The notes below the pieces were generated by a model that worked only from the letters and a program-made list of their open reading frames with translations, ran no database searches and was not told where the DNA came from. Shown one piece after another: positions 34,739 through 47,860 of a DNA stretch of 64,000 bases (the stretch's first letter is position 1; the number at the start of each line of letters is the position of its first letter). The position numbers and the translations under genes were made by a program. Origin of the DNA: Albugo candida (taxonomy: Eukaryota; Oomycota; Peronosporomycetes; Albuginales); assembly GCA_040437565.1 (NCBI GenBank), contig JBDOQK010000061.1, positions 1 through 64,000 of the forward strand. The letters run 5' to 3'.

Positions 34739-35032
34739 TTAACTCTGCCATGCAAAACCAAGACCACCCCCACCCCCATACAAGCCTGCACCGAACGCAT
34801 TCCAGTATCCCAATGGGTAGGCCCAGCCTCCAAGTCCACCACATGAGAAGCCAAACCTCCATGGCCCGAATCCACCAAATCCACCGAAACCACCCCAGCC
34901 ACCCCAGTCACCCGCTAGATCACCGTAAAATTGCTCGTCATTACTATTGGTGCCGTTTGGTTCCTGATGAATTGAAGTGGCTGTTTTCTTGACCGGCTCC
35001 ATGTTACCCGTTAGGGAGATTCCGGACGGCAT
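34739..35032 (-). CDS. Gly/Trp/Phe-rich small protein, 97 aa, possible secreted product
   Basis: From the ATG at 35032, about 45 hydrophilic residues are followed by a Gly-rich tail with regularly spaced aromatic residues (GDWGGWGGFGGFGGFGPW, then GLGGWAYPLGYWNAFGAGLYGGGGG). Upstream on the same strand, 35060-35240 is open in another frame with a hydrophobic start (LFFFLHLNLCHLQLELF) that could be a signal-peptide exon, but a clean junction was not found. Gly/aromatic-rich secreted proteins occur in walls and among effectors and antimicrobial peptides. The function is unknown. Confidence 0.45.
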   Translation of the reverse strand: MPSGISLTGNMEPVKKTATSIHQEPNGTNSNDEQFYGDLAGDWGGWGGFGGFGGFGPWRFGFSCGGLGGWAYPLGYWNAFGAGLYGGGGGLGFAWQS

Positions 35033-35766
35033 TTATACATTTTGAATCGCTTCCAAGGTACATCAAAGATGATGGCTGACTTGCAGATGAAGGCGTTTCC
35101 GACACCAAGATTTTTTTAGCTGTGAGTTGTGGCGTTATGGCAGTCACGGGATCGAACAATTCAAGTTGAAGATGACACAAGTTCAAGTGCAAGAAAAAAA
35201 AGAGTGTTGGAAGCACTTTACAATGTGCGCTCGGTTTCACGTCGCAGTTGGACTTAGTCTAAACAGTTTGTTCGATTCTAATTTTCTAATGACAAAAAGT
35301 CAGTATTGCAATTTTCTCAGACATACCTATCCTCATCAAATTTACCGGCTACTACCTAACCCGCCAATTTAGTACGAAACAACTCGAAAAACCAGTTTTT
35401 TTACCTCTTTCCTCTCGAAAACAATGGTTCAAGTTGACATATCGACGCAACCCAGGGTGGTAGCGTCCACTTGTAGTGACGTGGCAACCCTCATGAGTCA
35501 CCCTTTTTTGGGTGATTTCATGATGGTTGATGAGTCACCACCCCTGTGTGATGAGGTAGAAAGTACCCCCACCCCCAGTGTGACGGTACAGTCTAATACC
35601 GGCACTACTGCTGTAGGATGTGGTACCGGTGGTACATACGGTACTGTAGTTGACTCATCACAGGGTGACCCAAAGGTAACTGCAACTGCAACTGTGGACA
35701 ACACTAAAAGTCCCACTCTTGCAGACATCATCAAGCCAAAGGAGTCCTTGAACAAGGACCAGGCTA

Positions 35767-35796
35767 GAGCTCCACGCGAAATTTCGCGTGGAGCTC
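35767..35796. repeat. Perfect 30-bp palindrome in LINE ORF1
   Basis: GAGCTCCACGCGAAA followed by its exact reverse complement. It encodes part of ORF1 (REISRGAP), so it is either conserved by chance or a target/foldback feature. The corresponding place in copy 2 (about 42342-42395) has lost the symmetry. Confidence 0.7.
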
Positions 35797-36029
35797 CCAA
35801 AGCCGAAAGCCTCGGANNNNNNNNNNNNNNNNNNNNNNNNNNNNNNNNNNNNNNNNNNNNNNNNNNNNNNNNNNNNNNNNNNNNNNNNNNNNNNNNNNNN
35901 NNNNNNNNNNNNNNNNCAGACTCACGACACACGTGGCAAACCTGTTCAATGAGATCACAAAGTGTGGCAAAAGATTGGTTGCGATTGATGAAATAGGACG
36001 TTGATAAAGGTGGGTGGAAATAACGCCTT

Positions 36030-36150
36030 AATCTGATTGGTCAGAAAATCACATTGGTGTGGTAACAACGTCATAATCTGATTGGTCAGAAAGTCACATT
36101 GGTGTGGTAACAACGTCATAATCTGATTGGTCCATTGATGCTACATTGGT
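36030..36150. repeat. 45-bp tandem repeats with ATTGGT motifs
   Basis: AATCTGATTGGTCAGAAA starts near 36030, 36075 and 36120, a period of 45 bp, with the third unit diverging after GATTGGTC. Each unit carries ATTGGT, the reverse of a CCAAT box, twice. It lies inside the deleted centre of LINE copy 1 and could be an element-internal promoter repeat. Confidence 0.55.
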
Positions 36151-37804
36151 GGGTGGAAATAGCAAAAAGCTGGGTGGAAATAGCAATTCCTTTGATTTAA
36201 TATTATTCTTCAGCTAAATACGAAACGCCTCGCTACAATACATATGTAGTTCACGTATCTCCATATGGCTTCGTCATCATTTCTTCAACATGTTCTACTT
36301 TCAACAGATTCGACATTGCTTTCAGAGAAACCAAATGGTGTTTTGACGCAACTCGAACTCAACCAAGTCTATTGCGATGGATCGGGTGGGAAACTCAACT
36401 TGAGTAATCATCTTTGCTCTCTTTAAATCGGACCATGCCGTGTCCACGAATTCCCAATTTGACCATAATGGGTCCGGAGGATTCGGTCAAGTATTTGAGT
36501 ATTCCATTCGGCCAGACACCGATTCATTCGATGGTTATTTCAACTCTCGGCAAGCGCTTTTACGATGGGTTTGGTGTATGGTTTCGACGAGCAAGAACTA
36601 TTTGTGGTCGACTACTGGTTGCGCAAACGATGATTTTATCACGTCTGTGGCATTACACGATACCCGTTGATATACCAGCAGTGACTAGTCGACAGTGGCA
36701 ATCGATTTTAAATCGATTTATGCTTGGTCGGAAACACAAAAAAGATTCAAAACATGTTCACCTGATCAGCAAAAAATTCTTATATCTTCGCCGACAGGAT
36801 GGTGGACTGCAAGTTCCTTATTTGGTGGGACGACTAAAGCTACAACGTATTCAATTCCTTCAGCAGTTTGCCTCCGATGCGTCGACAATTATTCCTGCGA
36901 ATTGGACAACTGCTTCGACGGAATTAATAGAACTTATCCAACCTCCTTTTGGACCATACAAGCCGATGGATACATTCACCATCGCACCAAATCGACATGG
37001 GAAAATGCTTCAATGGATATCACATCGTCATTGTGTAAACACGCATTAAAATTGTGGCATCAGATGGATTGGAGCATTTCAATATCAGATTTAAATGTTT
37101 TACACCGCCGTCAGTACTACATGGAACAACCGATGTGGGTCCACTACGACCAAGCATTACATTATGAAGCTGCTACTCGCCATCCGAGTACGCAGAACGT
37201 TTGGTACAATCTNNNNNNNNNNNNNNNNNNNNNNNNNNNNNNNNNNNNNNNNNNNNNNNNNNNNNNNNNNNNNNNNNNNNNNNNNNNNNNNNNNNNNNNN
37301 NNNNNNNNNNNNAGAAGCCGAAGATCATTACTGCGGGTACGGCACGGACAAGTCAAAATGCAAGTGCAACTCTGATCCTAGTCCTAGTTAGATGGCATTG
37401 TTCCACCTAGTGTGGCGCACACTAATTTACAAACCACGGTACTTTTGGATCATTTTTACAACTTGACAACTTTGCAGCATTTACAAGCTGGATACAGTCT
37501 CTAATTCAGGTGGCTGAGGCTACTGCTATTAAGGAATCATAACCAGAAGACATATTATCATATATCACAGGTATTTTGACGAAACGTTTTTTACATGTAT
37601 ATATGTTATTTAAGATAGCCTAGGCAACTAGAGAAGTCAGTTAGTCTAACTCTAGTAATATAGACACCTTCAACTGAGACGCACCCATCTTCGCTCATCT
37701 GCCAGCACTTGATTCGATTTAAATCCACTAAATCGCTTCATGAATAAAACGCATTCATAGCGCAGCTAATGCAGTGCAGCTTCCTAGGCCAACAAAGTTA
37801 TGTT

Positions 37805-38075
37805 TTAACGATTTCTTTTCCCGGTGCTCACGAATCCATGATCGATGGTATCTAGCCAATCATCTGCAAAGATAAAAAAATATTTTGCTAAAATCGGTAT
37901 GCAAAATTCGATTATCTACAAGTATACCTTGCGTGAGACGATAAGAATGGATGCGGTATTCAATAGCATATAAGAAATTACGGGGATTATATACAGGTAA
38001 AAGATAGTGTCTTCATGAGCATAGCATTGGGAAGGAACGAGTTGCTTGACGACAACATTACTGTATTTTGGCAGC
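37805..38075 (-). CDS. 3' exons of an unknown gene, possibly with a C-terminal membrane span
   Basis: A GTATAC...TTTGCAG intron (37864-37927) separates a last segment 37863-37805 from an upstream segment reaching to about 38075. Upstream, one frame encodes VVVKQLVPSQCYAHED followed by a hydrophobic stretch (FYLYIIPVISYMLLNTASIL), like a type I membrane anchor. In that frame the protein ends shortly after the intron; another frame gives DDWLDTIDHGF before a stop at 37805. The right frame and the 5' exons were not resolved. The sequence from 38080 to 40120 has no other recognised gene. Confidence 0.3.
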
Positions 38076-38079
38076 GATT

Positions 38080-40120
38080 CATATCAACTGCATTCACTCA
38101 TTTCGAATTTCTGCTCAGCTTCACTGGCATTATTTTAGCTGCTCGATGAATCACATGACTTTGCAATACATGCGATAGAAGATGAATGATGCAGAGCAAT
38201 CGGCCACTGCCTCGCCCGCAAAAAGATACATTTTAGAAGAGAGGCCATATTAGAAAATTCGGTGGATAAATTCTATTGTTTTACCGAAAGTATAGAATCA
38301 TTTGAATGACAGTAAAACCGAACATAAATGGTTGGACTTGACAGCACAGAAATTTCGCTCATATGATGAGCATTACATTGACATAACTGGATCGAATAGC
38401 TCCCGTACCATTTATACTTATTTATGGGCGACATGATACATGCACACGCAAAATTGCTGGTCGAGTAAGCTGATTATTTGCCGAAATCATTCGTTCTAGC
38501 TGATGTTTTTACCTTTTTTGTATTCCATAAAGTTTGATCCTCATGTACAGGCGTTATTGAGATCTTTTCCAAAATGGAAAGTCTAAAATAAAATTGATAA
38601 AGCTGCACAAATTTCAGTCTCCGCACAGTTTTCATGTTGCGAATCGCAACTCGGCTATGATCATACTAGCTTAATAATTCATCCCGGACTCAGCATGCAT
38701 CGATGCGGTCAAAATGAACATACGGGTGAAGATTGTTCAGAAGTTCTTACGTAAACTTTGCAAACATTTTGAGGCCCGAGAGTTCATCATTATGCGGCAT
38801 TCTATACCAGTTCATTGAAGCCTGCATCCAATGCATCCAGCAACCGCTTTTGTGACCAAATTTTTTTTTAATCAAGATCCAGAAATATGCTAGATAGAAA
38901 CTTTGCCGGAATTTTACAAAATGACACGACTTCCATGACGCATTTCTTCTTTCCTCCGGACATTTGGGTCAGTCCAATCCATATTCATATTTAACAAGTT
39001 GCTCTAGGAGGAAGTGCACCGCGTAGAGCGGTGATTTCTTTATTTAGTAAATTTGTCTCACTGCTTAAAGTTCCAGCCGAGCACTAAAAGGTACATAGCT
39101 CATTTTATTAATGCTCAATTAGTGGCCATAAAGGCACCCTGTGCATTGCAGCATTAGAGAAACAATGGGGATCGTTTAAAAAGATATCATCCAGGATACA
39201 CAAATTGCTGTACCGGGATCCAGACAGCAAACTAGCAAAGTCTGGGTGTGCCTCGAATACTTAACCACACAAAGAACAAATTCTGATATACATATTTTTC
39301 TTTACCTCATACTCAATCCAGACTGTGTGCGACATACAACATGGTGTGTTCTATTTGTGATGTCGATATGAATACCCCTTCAGGTCAATTGTAGTAATAT
39401 CACAACGCCTTATGTGTTAAGGAGTGTTATTCTCCGATACGGCAGCTAGTCAATCGAGTCGCCTCATTCAGCCTGATGTTGGCAAGAAAATAGAAAAATC
39501 GTTTTCAGTATGATGATTCAGACGCCAGTCAAGTGACATTGTCTCATAGATTCATCCGTTTGATTATTATTGCAGTACTTGCAATGATATGCTATATGGC
39601 GAATCATACATTGCACAACACAAGTGGCTGCTGGGAATGAAATGATCAACAATTCTTCAAGTGAGCGATGATCTAGAATATTGCTTAAACAGATGCGACT
39701 GAAAAGCTCGAAAGCTTTCATTTAGGATTCAATCTGTAACTTGATGCTTCTATTGTTCTCCTATATGGCATCTGTTCAGCCAAATATGACCCTGAACAAA
39801 TTTTGGTCTTCATGTGCAGCACTAGCTTCGTGATAATTCATGTTCAGTCGGCTTGCGTCAAGCTTGTGATAGTAAGTCAACAATTGAGAAGTTGACCAAA
39901 TTTTATTTCTGCATTAAGAAAGATCAAAGTATGGTACCTCAGAAAAAAGAAGGATCCTACCAAGTGAGGTTATGTAGGCATCTAGTCTGTCTGCAAGTAC
40001 TTCGAGGTCACAGAGCTCTTCGTTCACAACATCAATCGCTTCTATATTCTCACGTAACGTGGGAGCTGCTAGATATTACAATTAGGGATATCTGTAAGCA
40101 GCAGAAAATTTGAAGATCTG
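38080..40120. other. Region without recognised gene
   Basis: Only short ORFs; no family, repeat or RNA gene recognised in either strand. Confidence 0.3.
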
Positions 40121-40436
40121 CTAAGTACCGTTTTCCCTAAATTTGCTTTTCTTTCGAGCTTTTTTGCTTTCAGTCAATATGTTTTGATAATGTTGGTCAA
40201 GTTCGTTGAGGACAAAAAGCATTATTTTCGATGAGGATTCGGAGCCTGCAATAATCACTCATTTATATATCATGATGATAAGCATAATAAAACTCACTTG
40301 TAAATTGAGTGCCAATGTACGCCGCTACGCTTTCGCAGACGTTCTCATTTAGCTTATCTATTTCTTCCATAATAACAATTAAGTACGATCGAACCGCACT
40401 CATTGGTTTCGCTTTATTATATGTTTCTGTGCTGTG
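40121..40436 (-). CDS. Small helical protein, two exons visible, 5' start not found
   Basis: Exons 40436-40298 and 40245-40121 are joined by a 52-nt intron (GTGAGT...TTGCAG) and stay in frame for 87 residues up to a TAG. The sequence is helical with charged heptads: IVIMEEIDKLNENVCESVAAYIG, then MLFVLNELDQHYQNILTESKKARKKSK. Such a short helical-bundle subunit recalls BLOC-1/BORC-type proteins, but that is only an impression. An acceptor-like TTCTAAG at the 5' end suggests an upstream exon that I could not fix. Confidence 0.45.
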
Positions 40437-42005
40437 CTTAGAAAACTGTACAGTATGTAATATGAGCATAAGTAGTAAACACAAGGTAAGCTCTGAAGTT
40501 GAAGGTGAGTTGAAAGAACAGCCAATCAAAAAGGGTCCATTTCTTGCGAATATACCAATTTACATGATGATGTAATACAAAAAAAAGGATATGGTAATTC
40601 CAATCAATAAAAATTAGCAAGTATATATTAGTATATTGATTCCAGCCGACCGGTAGCAGGACTGTTACCCGTGCATAGCCTCGACCCCTGCAGTAAGTCA
40701 AATTGGGATATGCCTAGAATCAGCTCGCGTGGTTTGCAAAAACACTTGGTCGGCTCTGATTATAATTTGTGTCAAGTATATACCTTAGTAGCGGAAGACA
40801 AGGTTTTTTACGGTAATTTAAATGAACATGCCAATTCAACATGCAAGACAGATGATGGCACGATGCCCGTCCATACGTGCTTGGATTCCACCTACGTTCG
40901 AAGCCATCGCTGCTAATGCTTAAAGCTATTTTCTCAGGTCGATGCTTTTAGCAAGCTATTGGGATTAAAAAGCGTAACGTATCAAGTAGCGATAAAGTAG
41001 GGGCTACACACTGGGATTAGTAACCAGTAAAAACAACTTTTTCCATCAGTGAAGAACGATTCCGCAATCTATATTTACTTCATAATGTAGGCTTGTTTAT
41101 TTCGTGTCACCCACCTTAGAATACCTAGATGAATCTGCGTTTGTTTAAATCCTCAAATTATTCTTTTTTCAGCTACAACATCAACTAAACCACGCTAAAT
41201 TTTCAGTCAACATGCACATATAAGAATAATATCAACTGCATCGACAAGATTGGTGCTGTTGGATAATGTATCTATCTGCCATAATTTTTTGTTGACAAGC
41301 AACTGTTTACAGACATGAATCATCCAGATCGGAGTTGTGAGGAAGCTCAGCGGACAGATCGTTACATTGCTTTTCCATTAGGCTCATATGCGAGCATTTA
41401 TTTACCGGTTAACAGGTACCTTTATTGGGCGCGGATTACCGAACATCAATAATCATGCAAACAATTGACCCATTCTAGCTGACGATAAAAATTGTTCTAA
41501 GATACAGGTGATGCTGTCGTTTAAACCATTTATAGCCAAATTGATGCGCTGGCCTATATAAATGCATTTAGCGTTGACTTTAACCAATGGTGTAAATGAT
41601 AGGGAGTTTTTGGTTGTATCACATGATGCATGAATCCAAAATTCTGACTGATGTAGAGGCGCTACAAGCTTCATTCAGTACGATCTGGCTTGACAAATCC
41701 ACTGATAGAAAGAAATGGTACTAATGCCTGTCCATCAGCCTCAATTGATTAAAGATAAGATTTTGCAAAGAGGCAATAATATAACATTTTATGACAGAAG
41801 CGCAGCTTGGAGTCTTAAGCGAGCGGAATTGGGAAGTTTCTTCTTCAACGGCATTTCAACATTGCAATGTCTCCTTTTCTAAAACTGAACAAGCATCAAT
41901 CCGCATTTTTAATGGGTGTCTATTATCTTTGCATCAGGTATTATGAGATTTTGGTGTCCGGGTTTGTCCTATCAAGTTGTCATATTGAACAAGTTAGTCA
42001 CTTCT
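40437..42005. other. Region without recognised gene
   Basis: Short ORFs only. A plus-strand ORF of 81 codons at 40671-40916 (NEHANSTCKTDDGTMPVHTC) is not linked to a family. Confidence 0.3.
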
Positions 42006-42007
42006 CA

Positions 42008-45000
42008 ATTTAGTACAAACAACCTGAAAAATAACCTTACTCAAATCTTTCCTCTCGAAAAGATGGTTTGAGTACGACCCAACCAAGGGTCCTAGCGTCC
42101 ACTTTTACTAACTTATCAACCCTGAAAATCAAATGTCCTTGGGTGATTGCATGATCGTTGAGGAGTTATCAACCTGTGTAATGACGTGGGAAGAATCCCC
42201 CACCCCCAGTGTGACGTTGCAGGCTGGTACAGGTGATACTGGCGCTGCCTCGTCACAGGCGAGTGATACTAGAAAATGCACCGCGAACGCCAAAACAATT
42301 CTTACTTGGCAAAGATTTTCAAGTCCCAAGAGTCCTTACGAAAGGAAAAGGCTCGAGTGAAACCGCAATACCGCCTGGAGCTCCAAAAGCCTCCGAGATG
42401 GAGGCTATGATGCATATGCCGACGGGAAACACCCTGATTTCGGCTTTTGCTGTGATATTGGAGGCAGCTAGAACTTTTCAAATGCCCAAGCCACTTTTTC
42501 AATGGTTTGGGAGACGGGTCAGGGGCTATCCCGTACTCCAAATGAAAAGATTCTAGCTTCTCTGATGCGAGCCCATGACATATAGTCTTTGGAAGCCTAC
42601 TGGGGGTCTACCGATTGCTTAGTTCTCCAGTCTGTCTAGGGACAACGTCAGGGTGATGCTCGCCACGGTATATGCCTGTCAGCAGCTGGAATACCAGCCT
42701 GTGACTATCCTTGTGAAAAAGAGTTTTCCAGGAGTTACATATTCTTGAAGCAAAATACTAACTCGATGTCTTCGTCGTCAGAATGGAGGAAGAAAAGATT
42801 AGTAGCATCTGCTCTCTTCACAGACTGGGGTGCCAATTGTCTTATGATACCTTCCGAGAGACTATTCCACTAAGAAAATAGATTTGTTATAACAGTTGCA
42901 CCCCAAAAGAAGTTCTGATGTCGACTTGGAGAGTCTACTTCAGCTCTTCAACATTCTCCTAATCGCAGGCCATATTTGGTAAAGTAATTTAGCTAATCGT
43001 TTACGCGAAACAGCTCTATTCAGTAAAGGGGAAAGATGCCCCGCTCCCAAGGGAACGAACATGTTCTGGGCAACGTGGCCCCTGCTGCTTGGATTCGTAG
43101 GCAATAGTACAAGCCCCGAGATGAAGGAAATACAAAAAAACGAGCTACAACAGCAGACTATCGTAGTGGTTTAACGACGGATAGCACCTCCTGTTTGAAT
43201 TCAACAGCAAGTGGCGGAGAGAGCTGAACGGAAGGACTCCGGTAAAATCTTCTTGGAGCTTAGGACTCGTCCCAATATCGTACAGCCAGAACACCTGCTT
43301 TTTCCTCCCTATACCACTTTCTCTTCCATAATTGCAGAAAATTGTAAGGTCACCACACGTGGACGATGATGATGTAGCTATGCAGCAGGTTCGACCTCAA
43401 GAGAAAAGAGTCATCGCATCGAGCCATTTCAGCAAAGGATTTCCGAAGCGCGACCCCTCAGAAACTTCCTGGTTTGGTCACCAGCAATTACAATCCGTGG
43501 TTTTGAACATGGAAGTGGAGATAGATTGAAAAAACGCAGTGGTGAATTCGACGTTCAGAAAAAGGATTCAGATCATTCCGTTGAAAGCACGGATGACGAC
43601 AGGGGTGTCTACATCAAAAGGAGCGGCCCACCTCTATCGGTCAAGACATATCACGGTCGCTAAAGGTGATTGTGATACAAATGTCGATAAAGTTGGTGAA
43701 CTAATGAAAGTCGACTCCGAAACTTCTCTCCAACAACTTTATAGGGATAAAATGGTTCAGGAAGACGTACATACACCACGTGTGCTAAAGAGTACCCAGC
43801 TTTGTATTAATAACGACAGGATTATTAAAGCATCTCTAAGACATTCCATCACTATAATTGGTGTTCTTTTGAAGAGCATGGAAGCCTATCAACCAGCATC
43901 AAATGAATTATCTCACCTTTTTTCAATCATGGGGAATGTGCTGCCCACGATTTTGGGGAAGACGTAACATTCCAACTCGATGAAATTTCCACGTATGTGG
44001 AAAGATCCCTACCAAAATGGACGTTCTATTCAAATAAGTAATTCCATGGTGGAGATATGCGCCAGCACGCATAGTTTATGTGACCTGGGCAAAAAAAGCT
44101 ATTACTTTCATCTAATTGATTCTCGTGTGTGTAGCACCAACCATCTACACAATCGTTCATTGGGTCTCGTATACCACGATGCGCACTTAATTTATATTCG
44201 AGCTCAACACTGTAGATTGCCTCACTAATTTGTTGACTTCATTGTTTCTCTTCGTGATGGGATCAAAGTGCTGGTCGCAGGGTTTTGATGGAAATGGCAC
44301 AGCGCGCGCTGCCATAATAAAGAGGAGCTTCTAATCAAAGCATGCTATTATTTGGAGGAATTGCGACCTACGTTTATCAACTGTAGATAGTAAAATCAGA
44401 TTAATTATTGGTACGCTACAGGGTAAATGCTAAGAGCTCCTCGATTATTTTAACGTGGAATAATATCTCAGCACTAGTGGTGGATGTCAATGGAATTCAT
44501 AAAAATGGTCATCTCTTGATCGACTTTGTCATATCACAACATTCTATTTGTCGTGTTCAAGAAACCAAACTTCACTTTCACAACCGACTGAATTCATTTC
44601 AGTTTTTATTTCATTCAAATTGCAGCATAAAAGCTTTGTCAATTGGCACAACAGTGGTTTTCTCCATCCAACTTGCATAGTAGTGGCAGTGTGATGACAA
44701 TCCTTCGTTCGGACTTGCTATACAACGGCTGAAATCTCACCGAACGAATTATTTTTCGCAATCGCTATATGGTTATGTGTCTTGTGTATTCTCATTCACG
44801 ATGTAGCGGTCTATACTCACAATGTATATGCACCGGTGAAGGCCGAGGAAAGAGTGATTTTATTTGAGCTAATACTCTCCAACATTTTCGAATCGGCCGC
44901 AACCATCTATCATTTGGGTAATTCAACACACCACTTGATCGAGCTGTCCATGCTTCGAGGGGAACAGTTTGACATGAACAAAGTCGAGTAGTGTGATTGG

Positions 45001-46400
45001 AATGGATTTCGAAATTGGATGTGGTATACGCTTGGCGAAACGACAGAAAACATTTTTTACAGGCCCATTACCGGGCAAGAATCGACTAGATTACATCTGA
45101 ATGTCGTAGAAGCTATTTAATATGGTATACGAACACATTATATATTTCCGTCCACGACATGCGGGTGATCATCTGGCACAAAAAGTAACCTNNNNNNNNN
45201 NNNNNNNNNNNNNNNNNNNNNNNNNNNNNNNNNNNNNNNNNNNNNNNNNNNNNNNNNNNNNNNNNNNNNNNNNNNNNNNNNNNNNNNNNNNGAATATCAG
45301 CTGGAAATTGTTTTTTTGTAACTTATTTCGATCCCAACTTCATTCGGCAATCACTTTTCTGTAAAAAAAGGATCACGAGATATTTTGGCAGCTATTAATC
45401 GATCGCACTGCTTTTCATTGATGTAAGAGTACTTTCATAAGTGTTGGCGCATCGATTTCGACGGTTTTTGCCGAAATATATCCATCAAGAGCAGAAAGCA
45501 TTTGTGCGAGGAAGTTCGATGCATTACCACATTCGACCTATTATCGACACACAAGACTTGGTCACTCATGAAGCGTATGCGACTTTTTTGGAATTTGAGA
45601 ACTCTTGTGTTCACGTCAATTAAACGTACATGTTTTGAGTTCTGAATGGGGTTGGGAAAACGTTCATCGGCTATATTCGTTTTCTTATACTAACACGAAG
45701 CCGCAGTTAATGATCAATGGCAATATCACACCTTACATGACACCAAAACGTGGAGTGAAACGAAGCAATCGTCTCTCAGCATTACTTTTCTCAAAGACGA
45801 ACCTACTAGGAATTCAATTCTGCACCATGAGTAGCATGACATTTAGATCAACGGAATGACTGTCGCAACTATATTATTTTTTGCGGACGATTCGGCATTG
45901 CTTTCGGATCAAGTCTATAAAGAAGGATCTGCTACGATTGTCAAATTGAGCAGAATATTTTTTCTCTCGTATTGAATCGAGCCATGCATCTCCACGTACA
46001 CCCAATTTGACCATAGTGAGTCCGGAGGATTCGGTCAAGTATTTGGGTATTCCGTTAGGCCATACACCTCGTTCGATGGTTATTCATTTCTCGACAAGCG
46101 TTCTTACGATGAGTTTGGTGTATGGTTTCGACGTGCAAAAACTGTCCGTGGTCGACGACTGGTTGCGCAGAAGTGAATTTGCCACGCCTGTGACATTACA
46201 TCATTCAGTGGAGAGACCGGTAAGGACTAAAAACAGCAGCAATCGATCCTAAATCGATTTATGCTTGGTCGTAAAGACAAAAAAGATTCGAAGGACGTGC
46301 ACCTGATCAGCAAAGAGTTTGTATATTTTCGTTGCTAAGATGGTGTACTTCGTAATGATAATTGTCTTCTTCCTGATCAGGTTCGTTATAACTGGAACTC
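42008..46400 (+). mobile_element. LINE copy 2, nearly full length but decayed
   Basis: The 5' end matches copy 1 (AATTTAGTACAAACAACCTGAAAAA and CTTTCCTCTCGAAAA). ORF1 remains at 42064-42560 are frameshifted (WEESPTPSVTLQAG against ESTPTPSVTVQS). Around 44460-44990 an endonuclease/exonuclease/phosphatase domain is recognisable (GIHKNGHLLIDFVISQH, VQETKLHF; NVYAPVKAEERVILFELIL). The RT follows: HQEQKAFVRGSSMHYHIRPI near 45500, INGNITPYMTPKRGVKRSNRLSALLF near 45720-45800, and the active-site FFADDSALLSD near 45885, then EDSVKYLGIPLGHTP near 46025. Many stops and the N run 45192-45291 show it is inactive. ORF 43539-43967 lies between ORF1 and the endonuclease and may belong to the element or to an insertion. 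Confidence 0.7.
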
Positions 46401-47860
46401 GGATTGCGACGTAGCCATCGATCTATAAATATGTTTTAGTGCTATTTGTGTTTACCATCATGGAAAGCTAACTCGAACAATGATGTGATACAACTGTCTT
46501 TGATTGCGCTCCGTTACCGATGTATGGATCCCGACTTAATCGGAAACGTTATTTCAACCAAGCTGTACTGATTTCTGCTTAGATAAGAATACCATGAGCA
46601 ATATGAGTACAGTACAAGAAAAGTGCTAACGCACGTTTAGGTCTCCTTTATCACCGCTTCAAGCTCAGTTTGTAGATTTAGATACAAGGCTATTATTTCA
46701 AATGAAATTGGATTGCTGCATTTGGTTTTGCTGCCTCTGCTTATGATCATGTACTGTACTATACTGTGTTGATTGAGGTAAGATTCCTGCTAGTATGCTT
46801 AATAACCACAATATTATCAAGAAATAACTTGCGCAGGCACGAAATTGACAATTTTATACTATTTCAGGTCCTGTGTAGCCTTCTTCTCAGTGAAGCTTCT
46901 CAGAAGGGCCGCATTTTTTGCGTTTTGCTGAAAAGTCCGTCGAAAAAATCTCACCGCCCTCTCTTTTTTTCTCTATTTGTCTTTTGTGTCACCTTGTTTT
47001 GAAAGTCGCCATTGATTCTACTCTTGGCGGCTTTAAAAGTACTAAATTGATTTTTGAAATGCTATCGGTGAGATAGTTCGTGACATCGCTCTTGATTACA
47101 CGGGTTCGTAGTGCATTGGATAAAATCAGACTTTTCTGATCAAGCTATCTTTTAGTGCTTCTGGTAGCATGTTTGAGCAATATTTTGCTTCTTGGAAGTA
47201 ATTTGTCCCGAATGAAAGTCAAGCGGTCACTATTATAGATCGGGATCGTCAATCTAAGGGTAGTGTTTATAATTTTTTCATCATTGCGAGGATTATCGGT
47301 GCTACGACTTTTGCTGTTTTTTATAATAAAGTATCCGTCAGGTGCTCTTATCGGTCGCTATACAGGATAGCAGCTAATCTATTTGGAGCTGTATCTCCAA
47401 GCATCGGCCAGATCCAGCTGCGGAAATTATTTTATACTTGCGTATCGGCCAAAGTTGCTTTACACTGTTGGGTTTGGATTGAATCCGTCTACGTTATAGA
47501 TGGGTCACATGGTGCGGATCTGGGTACAGGGTAGCTGGTGTATGGAATAACAAGTGGTAGAAGTCAGGGAAACTAGTATTTTAAGTACTGATAGATGTTG
47601 TGAATGTTGGGTGGGTTGTTGATTGCGAAATTGATTCTGTGTATTGTCTTTGTCACTGCCTGATAGACTTTCTCTTCTATGCCTTACTGTCCACCTTACC
47701 GATCTGCCTTTTTTTCTGGCTCTACCTGAATATCGTAACGAACGTGCAACTCTTCCGATACCTATCTGCCGAGATCTGACAGCCGCCTCTTCCGTGCTCA
47801 TCGAAGCTCCTCGAGATTCACTTGCTTCTTCATTTCTCATCGTTTCCAACAATGAATACA
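46400..47860. other. Region without recognised gene
   Basis: AT-rich, short ORFs. The minus-strand ORF 47505-47861 is Arg/Ser-rich and looks like the antisense of a pyrimidine-rich plus strand; I do not support it as a gene. Confidence 0.3.

Larger units (their letters stand above)
35370..37680 (+). mobile_element. LINE copy 1 (ORF1 start, RT C-terminal part, 3' end)
   Basis: The 5' end (TTTAGTACGAAACAACTCGAAAAA...CTTTCCTCTCGAAAA) matches that of copy 2 at about 42010. ORF1 starts at 35424 and is Ser/Thr/Pro-rich. From 36414 to 37212 two overlapping frames carry the end of a non-LTR reverse transcriptase (EDSVKYLSIPFGQ, then AQTMILSRLWHYTIPVDIPA, WQSILNRFMLGR). After the N run 37213-37312 the 3' part matches the 3' end of copy 3 (GAGATAGTCTAGG/AGATAGCCTAGG and GTCAGTTAGTCTAA). 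The N runs 35817-35916 and 37213-37312 hide sequence. Endonuclease and most of the RT are missing, so the copy is defective. Confidence 0.65.
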
